This document shows, in pieces, positions 57,294 to 64,000 of a stretch of DNA of 64,000 nt (position 1 is the stretch's first letter; each line of letters begins with the position of its first letter). Position numbers and translations under genes: made by a program. The notes below the pieces were generated by a model. That model was given only the letters and a program-made list of their open reading frames with translations. It searched no databases and had not been told where the DNA came from. The DNA is from Methylococcaceae bacterium (GTDB taxonomy: Bacteria > Pseudomonadota > Gammaproteobacteria > Methylococcales > Methylomonadaceae). Location: positions 372,001-436,000 of the forward strand of contig JADKAL010000002.1 of NCBI GenBank assembly GCA_016715325.1, read 5' to 3'.

Positions 57294-57923
57294 TTACGCC
57301 TTTTGAAGCCAGCTATCGAGGCATGAAAACGTTTCGGTAGCCGCGCTGACGACTTCCGTTATTTCACTGGTTTTGCCATCGAAATGGTTCGCCATAAAGT
57401 GTTGGAAGGCTGCCCATTCCGTCATTAAATCATCGCCGTAACTTTGGTAATAATTCAGTTTATCAAGGATACTTTCGCCGAAATGTTCTTTTAGGCGTTT
57501 TGAGATAATTCTACCACCTAAAGTAGACCCTTCAAGCACATAAAACGCACCCATTCGACGGGCAAACGAATCCAATAACGGAAGATTTTCGCAACATGGA
57601 CTTGCGGTTAACATAGAGCCATTGACTCCTAACAGGGCAAGGTCGCTGGCAAGTGAGGCCGTTTTTGATCGATGTCGCAATACCTGTGAGTTTCCGATTT
57701 TAACGTCATTGAATATCAACGGCTCGATCGCCGAAAAAAAACCGTAAAATTTGCCGATGAGTTCTTGATATTCCAAAATGGAGTAATCTGACTGAAATAA
57801 TCGCGATAAAGATCGATTGCGTTCCAATTGTCGATGAGCTGTCGATGTTTCGCTTTTAAGCAACACCATGACCGATGATTTATTTTCCGCCAAAGGTATC
57901 AACATATCTTGATTTGGTTTCAT
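57294..57923 (-). CDS. Heme oxygenase (BphO/HmuO type)
   Basis: 209 residues. The proximal heme ligand His is in SETSTAHRQLERN near residue 31; the distal helix is MGAFYVLEGSTLGGRIISKRL near 125-145 and the fold is complete. The family opens heme to biliverdin, CO and Fe(II) with electrons from a ferredoxin, and a [2Fe-2S] ferredoxin is encoded 760 bases away. Divergent from the pseudo-receiver gene. It is the only enzyme of bilin formation visible in the window. Confidence 0.93.
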   Translation of the reverse strand: MKPNQDMLIPLAENKSSVMVLLKSETSTAHRQLERNRSLSRLFQSDYSILEYQELIGKFYGFFSAIEPLIFNDVKIGNSQVLRHRSKTASLASDLALLGVNGSMLTASPCCENLPLLDSFARRMGAFYVLEGSTLGGRIISKRLKEHFGESILDKLNYYQSYGDDLMTEWAAFQHFMANHFDGKTSEITEVVSAATETFSCLDSWLQKA

Positions 57924-58183
57924 ATTACTAAGTACCGCCTATTGAGAGAGGTTGGGGAAAATATCTTTATAACAATACGTTATGGTAAAAAGAATTCGGC
58001 GGACCGAACGAGATACAGTTAACACTTTTAAGAATAGACAATAATTCGACTCTCAGAAAGATAAAATTTATGAACCAGTTTGCAGAATTGTTTTTCGTTG
58101 ATTGTAACTCCCAAAAGTTTAGTCTATTCTTTCTAAACATTGTTAATTTCGTGTTGCGGTTACTATCATAAAATCGAACTCAA
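57924..58183. promoter_or_regulatory. Divergent promoter region of the tetrapyrrole cluster
   Basis: 260 bases between the heme oxygenase gene (minus) and the pseudo-receiver gene (plus), AT-rich, no gene. The promoters of both arms must lie here; I cannot name boxes. Confidence 0.5.
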
Positions 58184-58588
58184 ATGTTTCTATCGACCCA
58201 TAAAGTAACGATTGCGAGCGTTGGTATGAACGTCGAACAAGTCGAGTTGTTCATAAGATTTTTGAAGCGTTTTAGTAGAAAACTTAACAGTAAATGGGTA
58301 TTTGTCGTTAATCACGATTCGGCCAAAACCCTTGAGTCGATGGGTAGCGACATTGAGGCGGATTTTCTGCTGATCGATATAGACGACGAGATAGGAAAAC
58401 GAGTTTGGTATTTTTTGTCTGCTTTCAAAGATGAAAACAAAATGATTGCTTTTACCAGCGAGCCTTGGACGACTGATGCAAAGTATCTGATAAAAAAGCC
58501 TTTGTTCGATTATGCAAAAAACGAAGAATCGGTCGATCCAAACAAAATAGTGACTCTTCTTAACCGCATTGAAAAAACATCTGCTTAG
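58184..58588 (+). CDS. Receiver-like (pseudo-receiver) protein
   Basis: 134 residues shaped like a CheY receiver: KVTIASVGM (strand 1), FVVNHDSAKTLESM, ADFLLIDIDDEIGKRVWYFLSAFK (strand 3 with Asp at the phosphorylation place) and the terminal KPL of YLIKKPLFDYA (Lys-Pro of receivers). The first acidic pair of true receivers is missing (the loop after strand 1 reads SVGMNVEQ), so phosphorylation is doubtful. No output domain. Probably a protein-protein switch in the cluster. Confidence 0.65.
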   Translation: MFLSTHKVTIASVGMNVEQVELFIRFLKRFSRKLNSKWVFVVNHDSAKTLESMGSDIEADFLLIDIDDEIGKRVWYFLSAFKDENKMIAFTSEPWTTDAKYLIKKPLFDYAKNEESVDPNKIVTLLNRIEKTSA

Positions 58589-58683
58589 TTATAAGCGAAA
58601 TAGTTGTTATATAAAGAACGTTGACTAAACTTGAAACTTAGAATGTTTGATTTTTTTTAATAAACCGGAAAGCAAGCAAAGTT

Positions 58684-59169
58684 ATGAAAGTTAAATTCAA
58701 CGCAGAAGGGTTGCAGACAATTGATGTCAATGCAGAGTCAAGATTGCTTGATGCATTGCTTTCCAGGAATGTGGGTGTTCAGATGCTTTGCGGCGGTCGC
58801 GGTTTATGCGCAACATGCCATGTTTACGTACTGAAAAACCCGCAAAACTTAACGCCGCCGACCTCAAAAGAATCGCTAACCTTATCGGTTTTGACAGGTG
58901 CAAAAGCAAATAGCCGTCTTTCGTGCCAAGCGCATGTTATCGGCGACGATATCGAAATCGCCTTCCCTGAGGGTTTGTATATCGACTCAGTTGAATCGCT
59001 CGAAAAGTTGGTCGGACAACGGACACGTGTGCCGATACTGCACCCGGTAACGGGCGATGTTTTAGTGGCGGCGAATAAAATTATTATCAGAACCATTGTT
59101 GAAGAGCTTAAAAACCTTGATTTTGAGATTTCTAAAGTCAAATATGTTGAAGCGCACAAAAAAGACTAA
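58684..59169 (+). CDS. [2Fe-2S] ferredoxin with C-terminal extension
   Basis: 161 residues. The plant-type cluster ligands are CGGRGLCATC plus a later Cys in RLSCQAHVIG, in the order C-x5-C-x2-C...C. The last 65 residues (VGQRTRVPILHPVTGDVLVAANKIIIRTIVEELKN) form an extra domain not found in simple ferredoxins. It is the obvious electron donor for the heme oxygenase, or for an unseen bilin reductase. Confidence 0.9.
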   Translation: MKVKFNAEGLQTIDVNAESRLLDALLSRNVGVQMLCGGRGLCATCHVYVLKNPQNLTPPTSKESLTLSVLTGAKANSRLSCQAHVIGDDIEIAFPEGLYIDSVESLEKLVGQRTRVPILHPVTGDVLVAANKIIIRTIVEELKNLDFEISKVKYVEAHKKD

Positions 59170-59346
59170 GCGCGAAATGATAAACCATTGTAAATCCTTA
59201 CAAGTTATTTTAATTCATTTAAATGCTGAATGCGGTGAACTTGCCGAAGGATTAAATAAGAGGTTCTGAAGTAATGTGATTTAAAAATTATGAGTTTGGA
59301 GTTAAAACAGACTCAATTCGTCCCTATCAATTAACGAGGCAAATGT

Positions 59347-60006
59347 ATGGCGATAAGTGTTGTCGACGGTGGTTACGATGGATACCACAATTATTATGTG
59401 CCGGAAGAATTTTTTAAGGCGGATCTTGAAAACGGCGCGCTTTTTCTTCGCGATGGCGAAAGAGCAGCTAAAGTTACCGAATCGTTTATTAACGGCTTGC
59501 ATCTCGGAATGGAAGAAGAGGTGGGCGATTCTTCAGGTCTGTTGATGTATCGCTGCGGTCATCAGTGGGCATTACGCGATATGAAACGGTTCGGCGATCG
59601 CATGCGGCAAGAATTCGGCGGCGGAAAGATCGATGTCTGGCAAATGAACAAGCGCTTTGTTTTGGAAACATGGTGGTGGCCGCTGATAATTCAAGGTTTC
59701 GGCGATTGGCGATTGGACTTCAGTTTTGAAAATAACGGAATCGTAGTTGTTGAATTAAGAAATTCTGCAATCGCTCAATCGATGGGCTTGATCGGAAAAC
59801 CGGTTTGTCACATGTACGCCGGGTTATTTGCGGGCGTGTTCTCCTTTCTGGATAAAGCTGAAAGAGGCGGTATCGAAATTCAATGCTATGCAATGGGTAA
59901 CGATGTTTGTAAGTTTTTGATCGGTAGTCAAAAACAAGTGAACGCGGTTGAGTTTTGGCGTAAAGAAGGCGCTAACGCAAAAGAAATTTTGGACAATCTC
60001 GGTTGA
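59347..60006 (+). CDS. V4R-domain protein 1
   Basis: 219 residues with ribosome site ACGAGGC. Residues about 125-205 match the V4R (4-vinyl reductase, BchJ-like) domain: LIGKPVCHMYAGLFAGVFSFLDKAERGGIEIQCYAMGNDVCKFLIG with three cysteines at typical positions. The N-terminal part has a Trp-rich segment (FVLETWWWPLIIQGFGDWRLDF). V4R domains bind tetrapyrroles or other small ligands, so a chromophore-handling or carrier role is inferred. Confidence 0.85.
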   Translation: MAISVVDGGYDGYHNYYVPEEFFKADLENGALFLRDGERAAKVTESFINGLHLGMEEEVGDSSGLLMYRCGHQWALRDMKRFGDRMRQEFGGGKIDVWQMNKRFVLETWWWPLIIQGFGDWRLDFSFENNGIVVVELRNSAIAQSMGLIGKPVCHMYAGLFAGVFSFLDKAERGGIEIQCYAMGNDVCKFLIGSQKQVNAVEFWRKEGANAKEILDNLG

Positions 60007-60037
60007 TGTTTTTATACATTCTTTAAAGAGAAACCCT

Positions 60038-61406
60038 ATGTCTTTTCCGTACACGCCAGCACAAATAGCGGCTTTTAGATCGGCCTTCGAGACTATTGTA
60101 GAAGGTATCGAGCAGGGTGAAAAAGCGAAGAATGATGAGCAATTCATCAGCTTAATGCGCGGTGTTGAAGGAAGCGGGCTGGTAGCGGAAAGCCCTAAAA
60201 GTTCTCAAGTTGAAAGTCATCACTCCAAAGACGTATTTTCAGTTTTACCGTGGTTCGGCAAAAGAAAAAATCGAAAAACCTTCAACAACCGATATAACGA
60301 GTGTCGAAAACTTTTTGGAACCGGCAAAAGCAAATCATGCCGTTAATGAAATTCCTTCGTTATTTCATTTTGAATCTTCCGATAGTCGAGTAGCCAGCCG
60401 GTTTTTTAGCGATTTACCTTGGATCGACGATAAAGCGAAACATGTAGTAGATTTCGGTAATCCTTTAACTGGCGTGACCAGTCATCCTGATTCTGTTCAA
60501 GAAAAAATCGAAAACAAATCTCAGGATAATCGAATTGCAAGCTTTTTCTTTTCTGAATTACCCTGGGTTTCCAACGATTCGCTTGCAGAATATCAAACAG
60601 GATTTTCCAAAGAGACTCTTGTTGAGAAACCCGATGTCGCACGGGATGATGAAATTCCAGTCGCAATAACAACGCCTAATCGGGTTGAGCCGAATGCAAA
60701 ATTATTTTTCAGCGATTTGCCGTGGAGTAAAGAAACCGATAAAAGCGTCAAATCTCTTACAGCAGCTGAAACAACTTTATCGTCAGAAGTTGAATTCAGG
60801 GCTGAAAAGACAATTACGATTAGTCTAAAAGATTCAAAATCTGAAAATACTAAAAACACAGACCTAAAGCAGGCAGAGAACGCAAAAGCGTTTTTTTTAA
60901 GACTACCTTGGGAAAATAGTAAAAATACAGCTAACGGATTTAGCAACACGTTCACATCGAATGACCTGTGGGACGAAAGTTTAATTGCAACCAACGAAGT
61001 TATTTGCCTAGCCAATGATGTTAACGAAGATAACTCAAATTCAACGGCAAATAGTTTCTTTTCACAACTTCCTTGGCTTAAAGCGGGGTTATTATCGGCA
61101 GCCGAAATTAATTCCGGTTTAGTCACAGATAAATTTCAGCCGACAGAAGAGGCAATTACAAGTCATGAAAATCCTTTAAGCGGATATTTTCAATCTTTGC
61201 CTTGGCAAGGCAGTCAAGCTATTAAGCAAGCGCCGGAAAATTTCCGAAGTTCGGTGCAAAATGACAGTGAGGCGACCGGTATTTTTGCATTAGCTGCACA
61301 ATCTGCGATACGAGCATCGCAAAAGGTTAGTGCTGCTCAATCCGAAAAGAACTCTCATAGCACAGAAATTTATTTTAATACCTTGCCTTGGAAAGGGAGC
61401 CGATAG
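60038..61406 (+). CDS. Repeat protein with eight [FY]FxxLPW-type motifs (frameshifted near 60258-60269)
   Basis: Starts MSFPYTPAQIAAFRSAFETIVEG, a short helical head. Frame 1 gives the first motif FSVLPW (60235-60252) and stops soon after; frame 2 goes on to 61406. Removing one A from the run of six at 60264-60269 joins them into one protein of about 455 residues. Motif sites: 60402-60422 FFSDLPW, 60546-60566 FFSELPW, 60705-60725 FFSDLPW, 60891-60911 FFLRLPW, 61056-61076 FFSQLPW, 61185-61205 YFQSLPW, 61371-61391 YFNTLPW. Spacing is 43-62 residues, the linkers are polar and differ. No known family. The picture is a flexible multivalent scaffold binding one partner many times. Confidence 0.8.
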
Positions 61407-61520
61407 TGGCATGAATGTTAAATCACTTAAATAAACAACTTATCAAAATCAATGCACGGCGCTAAAGATTCATACTTATAGCGCCGGAAAATAATTAAAG
61501 CATTTAGTAAGGAAAAGAGC

Positions 61521-62126
61521 ATGAGTACAATTGATACACTTAGAAGGTCGAAACTCAGGGATGATGAGCGAATCAAGGAGTTGTTTAAAGAAGCTGAAAG
61601 CCGCCATTTTAATCCGCAAGAATTTTCTCGATTTCTCTCCCTTGCTCCCGAATGCAAAGAGAGAGAAGCGGTAGCAAAAGAGATCATTGAAGCAGAGTTT
61701 CCGGTGGTGTCAAAAACAGTAAAACAGGTTTTTTCTTTATACCCTTATCCTAAGTTTCACGAATTACCTTTGGATAAATGTATCCGCGATGTGAGTTATG
61801 TTAGCGTTTATGCAACCCACAGCATGATGCTAAACGACCCCGACTGGTTTCGCGATAAACTCTTGATTTGGCTGAAAACGATACTGCAGTCTTTTGATTA
61901 TCCTGCACGGGAGGAGCTGGATCCAACAGTTGCAGCTACAAAGCCGCAATTGCCTTTTCCTGAAATAACCGCACATGCGGATACGCTTAATCCCAAAGGC
62001 CGTCGTTCGATTTACGAAACCTATGCGCGATTGATAAAGAATTATCAGGAAGTTCTATCTCCTAAAGCATTCGATATGATTAGGCCGCATTTGCAATTGG
62101 CCGTTGACATACTTTCATCAGACTGA
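61521..62126 (+). CDS. Phycobilisome-domain globin (bilin-biosynthesis-associated globin type)
   Basis: 201 residues. EAESRHFNPQEFSRFLSLAPECKEREAVAKEIIEAEFPVVSKTVKQVF corresponds to the AB and globin helices of phycobiliproteins (AEARYLSPGELDRIKSF in allophycocyanin-like chains); then LDKCIRDVSYVSVYATHSMMLNDPDW matches the chromophore-binding C-x-R-D-x-x-Y motif (Cys, Arg, Asp), and RRSIYETYARLIKNYQEVL...MIRPHLQLAVDIL the last helices. It is about 40 residues longer than an ordinary phycobiliprotein, with an insert near residues 120-155. Proteobacterial homologues with heme oxygenase neighbours have been described as BBAGs. Bilin attachment through the Cys is predicted, not shown. Confidence 0.82.
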   Translation: MSTIDTLRRSKLRDDERIKELFKEAESRHFNPQEFSRFLSLAPECKEREAVAKEIIEAEFPVVSKTVKQVFSLYPYPKFHELPLDKCIRDVSYVSVYATHSMMLNDPDWFRDKLLIWLKTILQSFDYPAREELDPTVAATKPQLPFPEITAHADTLNPKGRRSIYETYARLIKNYQEVLSPKAFDMIRPHLQLAVDILSSD

Positions 62127-62136
62127 GATCAATGCC

Positions 62137-62823
62137 ATGACAACAACGAATACCGGGATTTCAAACTCGCAACAGGCCGGACAACTCAGCTCACAAGTCC
62201 TGAATAAACTATTCGGCGAGAGTTCATTAAATTTTAACCTGAATCAAGGAACCGTACTCAGCCCAACCGATGTAAGAGTTATCTATCTCTCTTCCGACAT
62301 CATTCGCGGCATTTACGACGTTTTGAAATATGAAACGGGCGATGCTTGGTCGTTAATTCTTAAGAATTGCGGCGTCATTTGGGGTGAACGTGTCAGCGGA
62401 TCAATCGATAAAGAGATTCAAGCGACCGGTAACCAGAAAATTGGGCAACTCAGCGTCGATAGTTTTATCCATTTATTGGAATCTTATTTTGCCAGTCACG
62501 GATGGGGAAAAATGCAGATTTATCTCGACGATGCAGAAAGTCATGGGATTGTTCGGGCCAGTCTAAAAAACAGTCTATTTGCAGATACCTTGAAACATCT
62601 TAACAGCCCGACAGAGTATATGATTGCGGGAATGCTTCAGGGAATCTTTTCCTCAATTAGCGGTCATGACTTAGGTTGCATACAAGTAAGTTTCGAAACA
62701 ACAGGTATTGCAACCAGTGAATTCCTAATAAGTGCAAGATCTCGGATCGATACTTTAGAACAATCCGGTTTTGCACAAGAATTGACTCCTGATGAAGCCT
62801 TGGCAAGATTACGAGCTTCCTGA
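62137..62823 (+). CDS. V4R-domain protein 2
   Basis: About 228 residues from ATG at 62137, chosen over the TTG at 62104 which lies inside the globin gene. The C-terminal part MIAGMLQGIFSSISGHDLGCIQVSFETTGIATSEFLISAR has the V4R order, though with fewer cysteines than the first copy. N-terminal 80 residues are Ser/Thr/Gln-rich then helical. 11 bases separate it from the globin gene. It overlaps the kinase gene. Confidence 0.75.
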   Translation: MTTTNTGISNSQQAGQLSSQVLNKLFGESSLNFNLNQGTVLSPTDVRVIYLSSDIIRGIYDVLKYETGDAWSLILKNCGVIWGERVSGSIDKEIQATGNQKIGQLSVDSFIHLLESYFASHGWGKMQIYLDDAESHGIVRASLKNSLFADTLKHLNSPTEYMIAGMLQGIFSSISGHDLGCIQVSFETTGIATSEFLISARSRIDTLEQSGFAQELTPDEALARLRAS

Positions 62824-64000
62824 TAACAGTCTTTTCCCCGATCAATATCGTGTGCTCGAGTTAATATCGGAAAGCTCGGCGAGCACAGTATTGACAGGCT
62901 TTGATCAAAAAGAAGACGCAAAAGTTATCATTAAATGTTTTAAGAATCACGCAAAAGGCGCTTATTTACGCGAGATAAGCGCTGTATACGATATGCGGCA
63001 TCCGTTTCTTGTTAGGTGTTTAAATACATTCCATCGCAAAGACGGATTGTCATGTCTCGTTTATGAGTACATGCCGGACGGAACATTAGCCGATTTGCTC
63101 GAGACTAAGAAAAAGATCGAAATCGATTTTATTTTTCAATGCCTAAACGATCTTCTCAGAGCTCTAATTTATCTGCACGCGCAAAGTCGTATACATTGCG
63201 ATATTAAACCAGCTAATATTTTCTTACGAACTCATCCAAATGGACAAGTCGACTTTGTTCTGGGCGATTTGGGAGCCGCTTGTTTTCTTAAAGAAGCTCA
63301 AGAAGGAAATCATGTGGTTGGAACGCCGGCCTATATCGCTCCTGAACGGATAAGAAACCAGTTTTTTTTCAACAGCGATTTATATAGCTTAGGGATCGTT
63401 GCGTTTGAGCTTTATACGGGTTATCGGCCTTTTATGGGGACGGTTGAAGAAATTAATCAAGCAAATTTAACCGAGATTGCTTCGTTAGAAGCCATCGACT
63501 ATCAGCCGTTACGAGATTTGGTCGATCATTTACTCGCAAAATCGCCGCAAAAACGAATTGAAACGGCAAGTTTGGCGTATTCATATTTAATAAAATTACA
63601 AAATCAGCAATCAAACCGGAACGCTCATTTTAATGATAGCTCGGATCATGCTAATCAAAGAATTCAATCGCAAACACCGAATGAATTTTCGATCAATGTA
63701 TCCTCTGAAAACTCAATTCTTGCTATTCAGTGTTTACATAGAAACGATAGGCTATTGATTGCATTAACCTACTCAAGTTATACGGATATTATCGATCCGA
63801 TATGCCCGGATGAGATCGTAAAATCGCTTATGCATACGAATTCCATTCAAATAACCAGCGCTACGACCATCGTCTATTCCACACCGACTCGAATTCAGCA
63901 ATTCGATTTTGTTACGGGGGAATCCAGAACACTCATAGAAAAAATTAACAATCCAAAAAAATTTTACTTTAATAACAATAAATTAGTTTTTGTGGACGAT
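62792..64000 (+). CDS. Serine/threonine protein kinase (3' part missing)
   Basis: Reads from ATG at 62792, overlapping the V4R gene by 32 bases, to the end of the window. Kinase motifs: AKVIIKCFK (Lys of subdomain II), IHCDIKPANIFL (catalytic loop, HCD for HRD), GDLGA (DLG for DFG) and GTPAYIAPERI. The glycine loop is degenerate (ISESSASTVLTG), so ATP binding may be altered. After the kinase domain (residues about 10-270) a further region begins at about residue 300 with NSILAIQCLHRNDRLLIALTYSS, repetitive in feel and possibly a beta-propeller sensor. The C terminus is beyond the window. Confidence 0.85.
   Translation, partial: MKPWQDYELPDNSLFPDQYRVLELISESSASTVLTGFDQKEDAKVIIKCFKNHAKGAYLREISAVYDMRHPFLVRCLNTFHRKDGLSCLVYEYMPDGTLADLLETKKKIEIDFIFQCLNDLLRALIYLHAQSRIHCDIKPANIFLRTHPNGQVDFVLGDLGAACFLKEAQEGNHVVGTPAYIAPERIRNQFFFNSDLYSLGIVAFELYTGYRPFMGTVEEINQANLTEIASLEAIDYQPLRDLVDHLLAKSPQKRIETASLAYSYLIKLQNQQSNRNAHFNDSSDHANQRIQSQTPNEFSINVSSENSILAIQCLHRNDRLLIALTYSSYTDIIDPICPDEIVKSLMHTNSIQITSATTIVYSTPTRIQQFDFVTGESRTLIEKINNPKKFYFNNNKLVFVDD

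Overview
The window looks like a chromosomal segment of a gammaproteobacterium of moderate to low G+C, most like an aerobic methanotroph or methylotroph (Methylococcales type). The grounds are an ABC exporter pair of the kind that travels with PQQ-dependent alcohol dehydrogenases, a gammaproteobacterial nitrogen-control set (amtB, glnK, glnA, ntrB, ntrC), an nlpD-rpoS pair and several copper-handling genes. The genus cannot be fixed from the sequence alone.

Layout. 1-3.4 kb: end of a PQQ-type ABC transporter and two unrecognised genes. 3.46-3.66 kb: tRNA-Gly(GCC) and tRNA-Cys(GCA). 3.8-20.6 kb: a genomic island next to tRNA-Cys. It holds a P4-type integrase, small phage or satellite genes (AlpA regulator, HTH protein, terminase-small-like proteins), a complete type I restriction-modification operon (hsdM-hsdS-hsdR) and a second, unexplained module: radical SAM protein, winged-helix-like protein, a frameshifted small gene, a membrane-anchored alpha/beta hydrolase and an exonuclease III. 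The island ends in debris: a type ISP enzyme fragment, a possible IS21-like end and the first 18 codons of another integrase. 20.9-29.8 kb: a nitrogen-regulation block in which I can read NtrC sites and two sigma-54 promoters. 30-40.6 kb: housekeeping genes (gluQ-dksA, aminotransferase, rhodanese, moeA-mobB, DnaJ-like protein, nlpD-like, rpoS, nitrilase and GNAT). 40.8-54 kb: a metal block with a ZIP transporter, a GDT1-family (Mn-type) transporter, a FixJ-like regulator and then a locus matching mofA-mofB-mofC (giant multicopper oxidase, FKBP isomerase, cytochrome c), followed by SCO. 54.3-56.8 kb: a Met/His-rich periplasmic protein and a CopA/CueO-like multicopper oxidase. 57-64 kb: a tetrapyrrole cluster with heme oxygenase, pseudo-receiver, [2Fe-2S] ferredoxin, two V4R proteins, a protein with eight FxxLPW motifs, a phycobilisome-domain globin with a CxRD motif, and a Ser/Thr kinase cut by the window edge.

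The two most interesting systems are the tetrapyrrole cluster at the right end and the mof-like locus. In the first, heme oxygenase could make a bilin, the globin could bind it, and the FxxLPW protein has the look of a multivalent scaffold. In the second, secreted Mn or Cu oxidation is suggested next to Mn-type transport. The island module at 15.5-19.5 kb is a candidate for an undescribed defence system.

Caution on sequence quality: six genes (17511-17931, ntrB, the GDT1 gene, the FixJ-like gene, mofA and the FxxLPW gene) are interrupted by one-base frameshifts, nearly all in or beside homopolymers. Several of these genes should be intact, so base-calling errors are likely. I give such genes as single loci with the shift noted.
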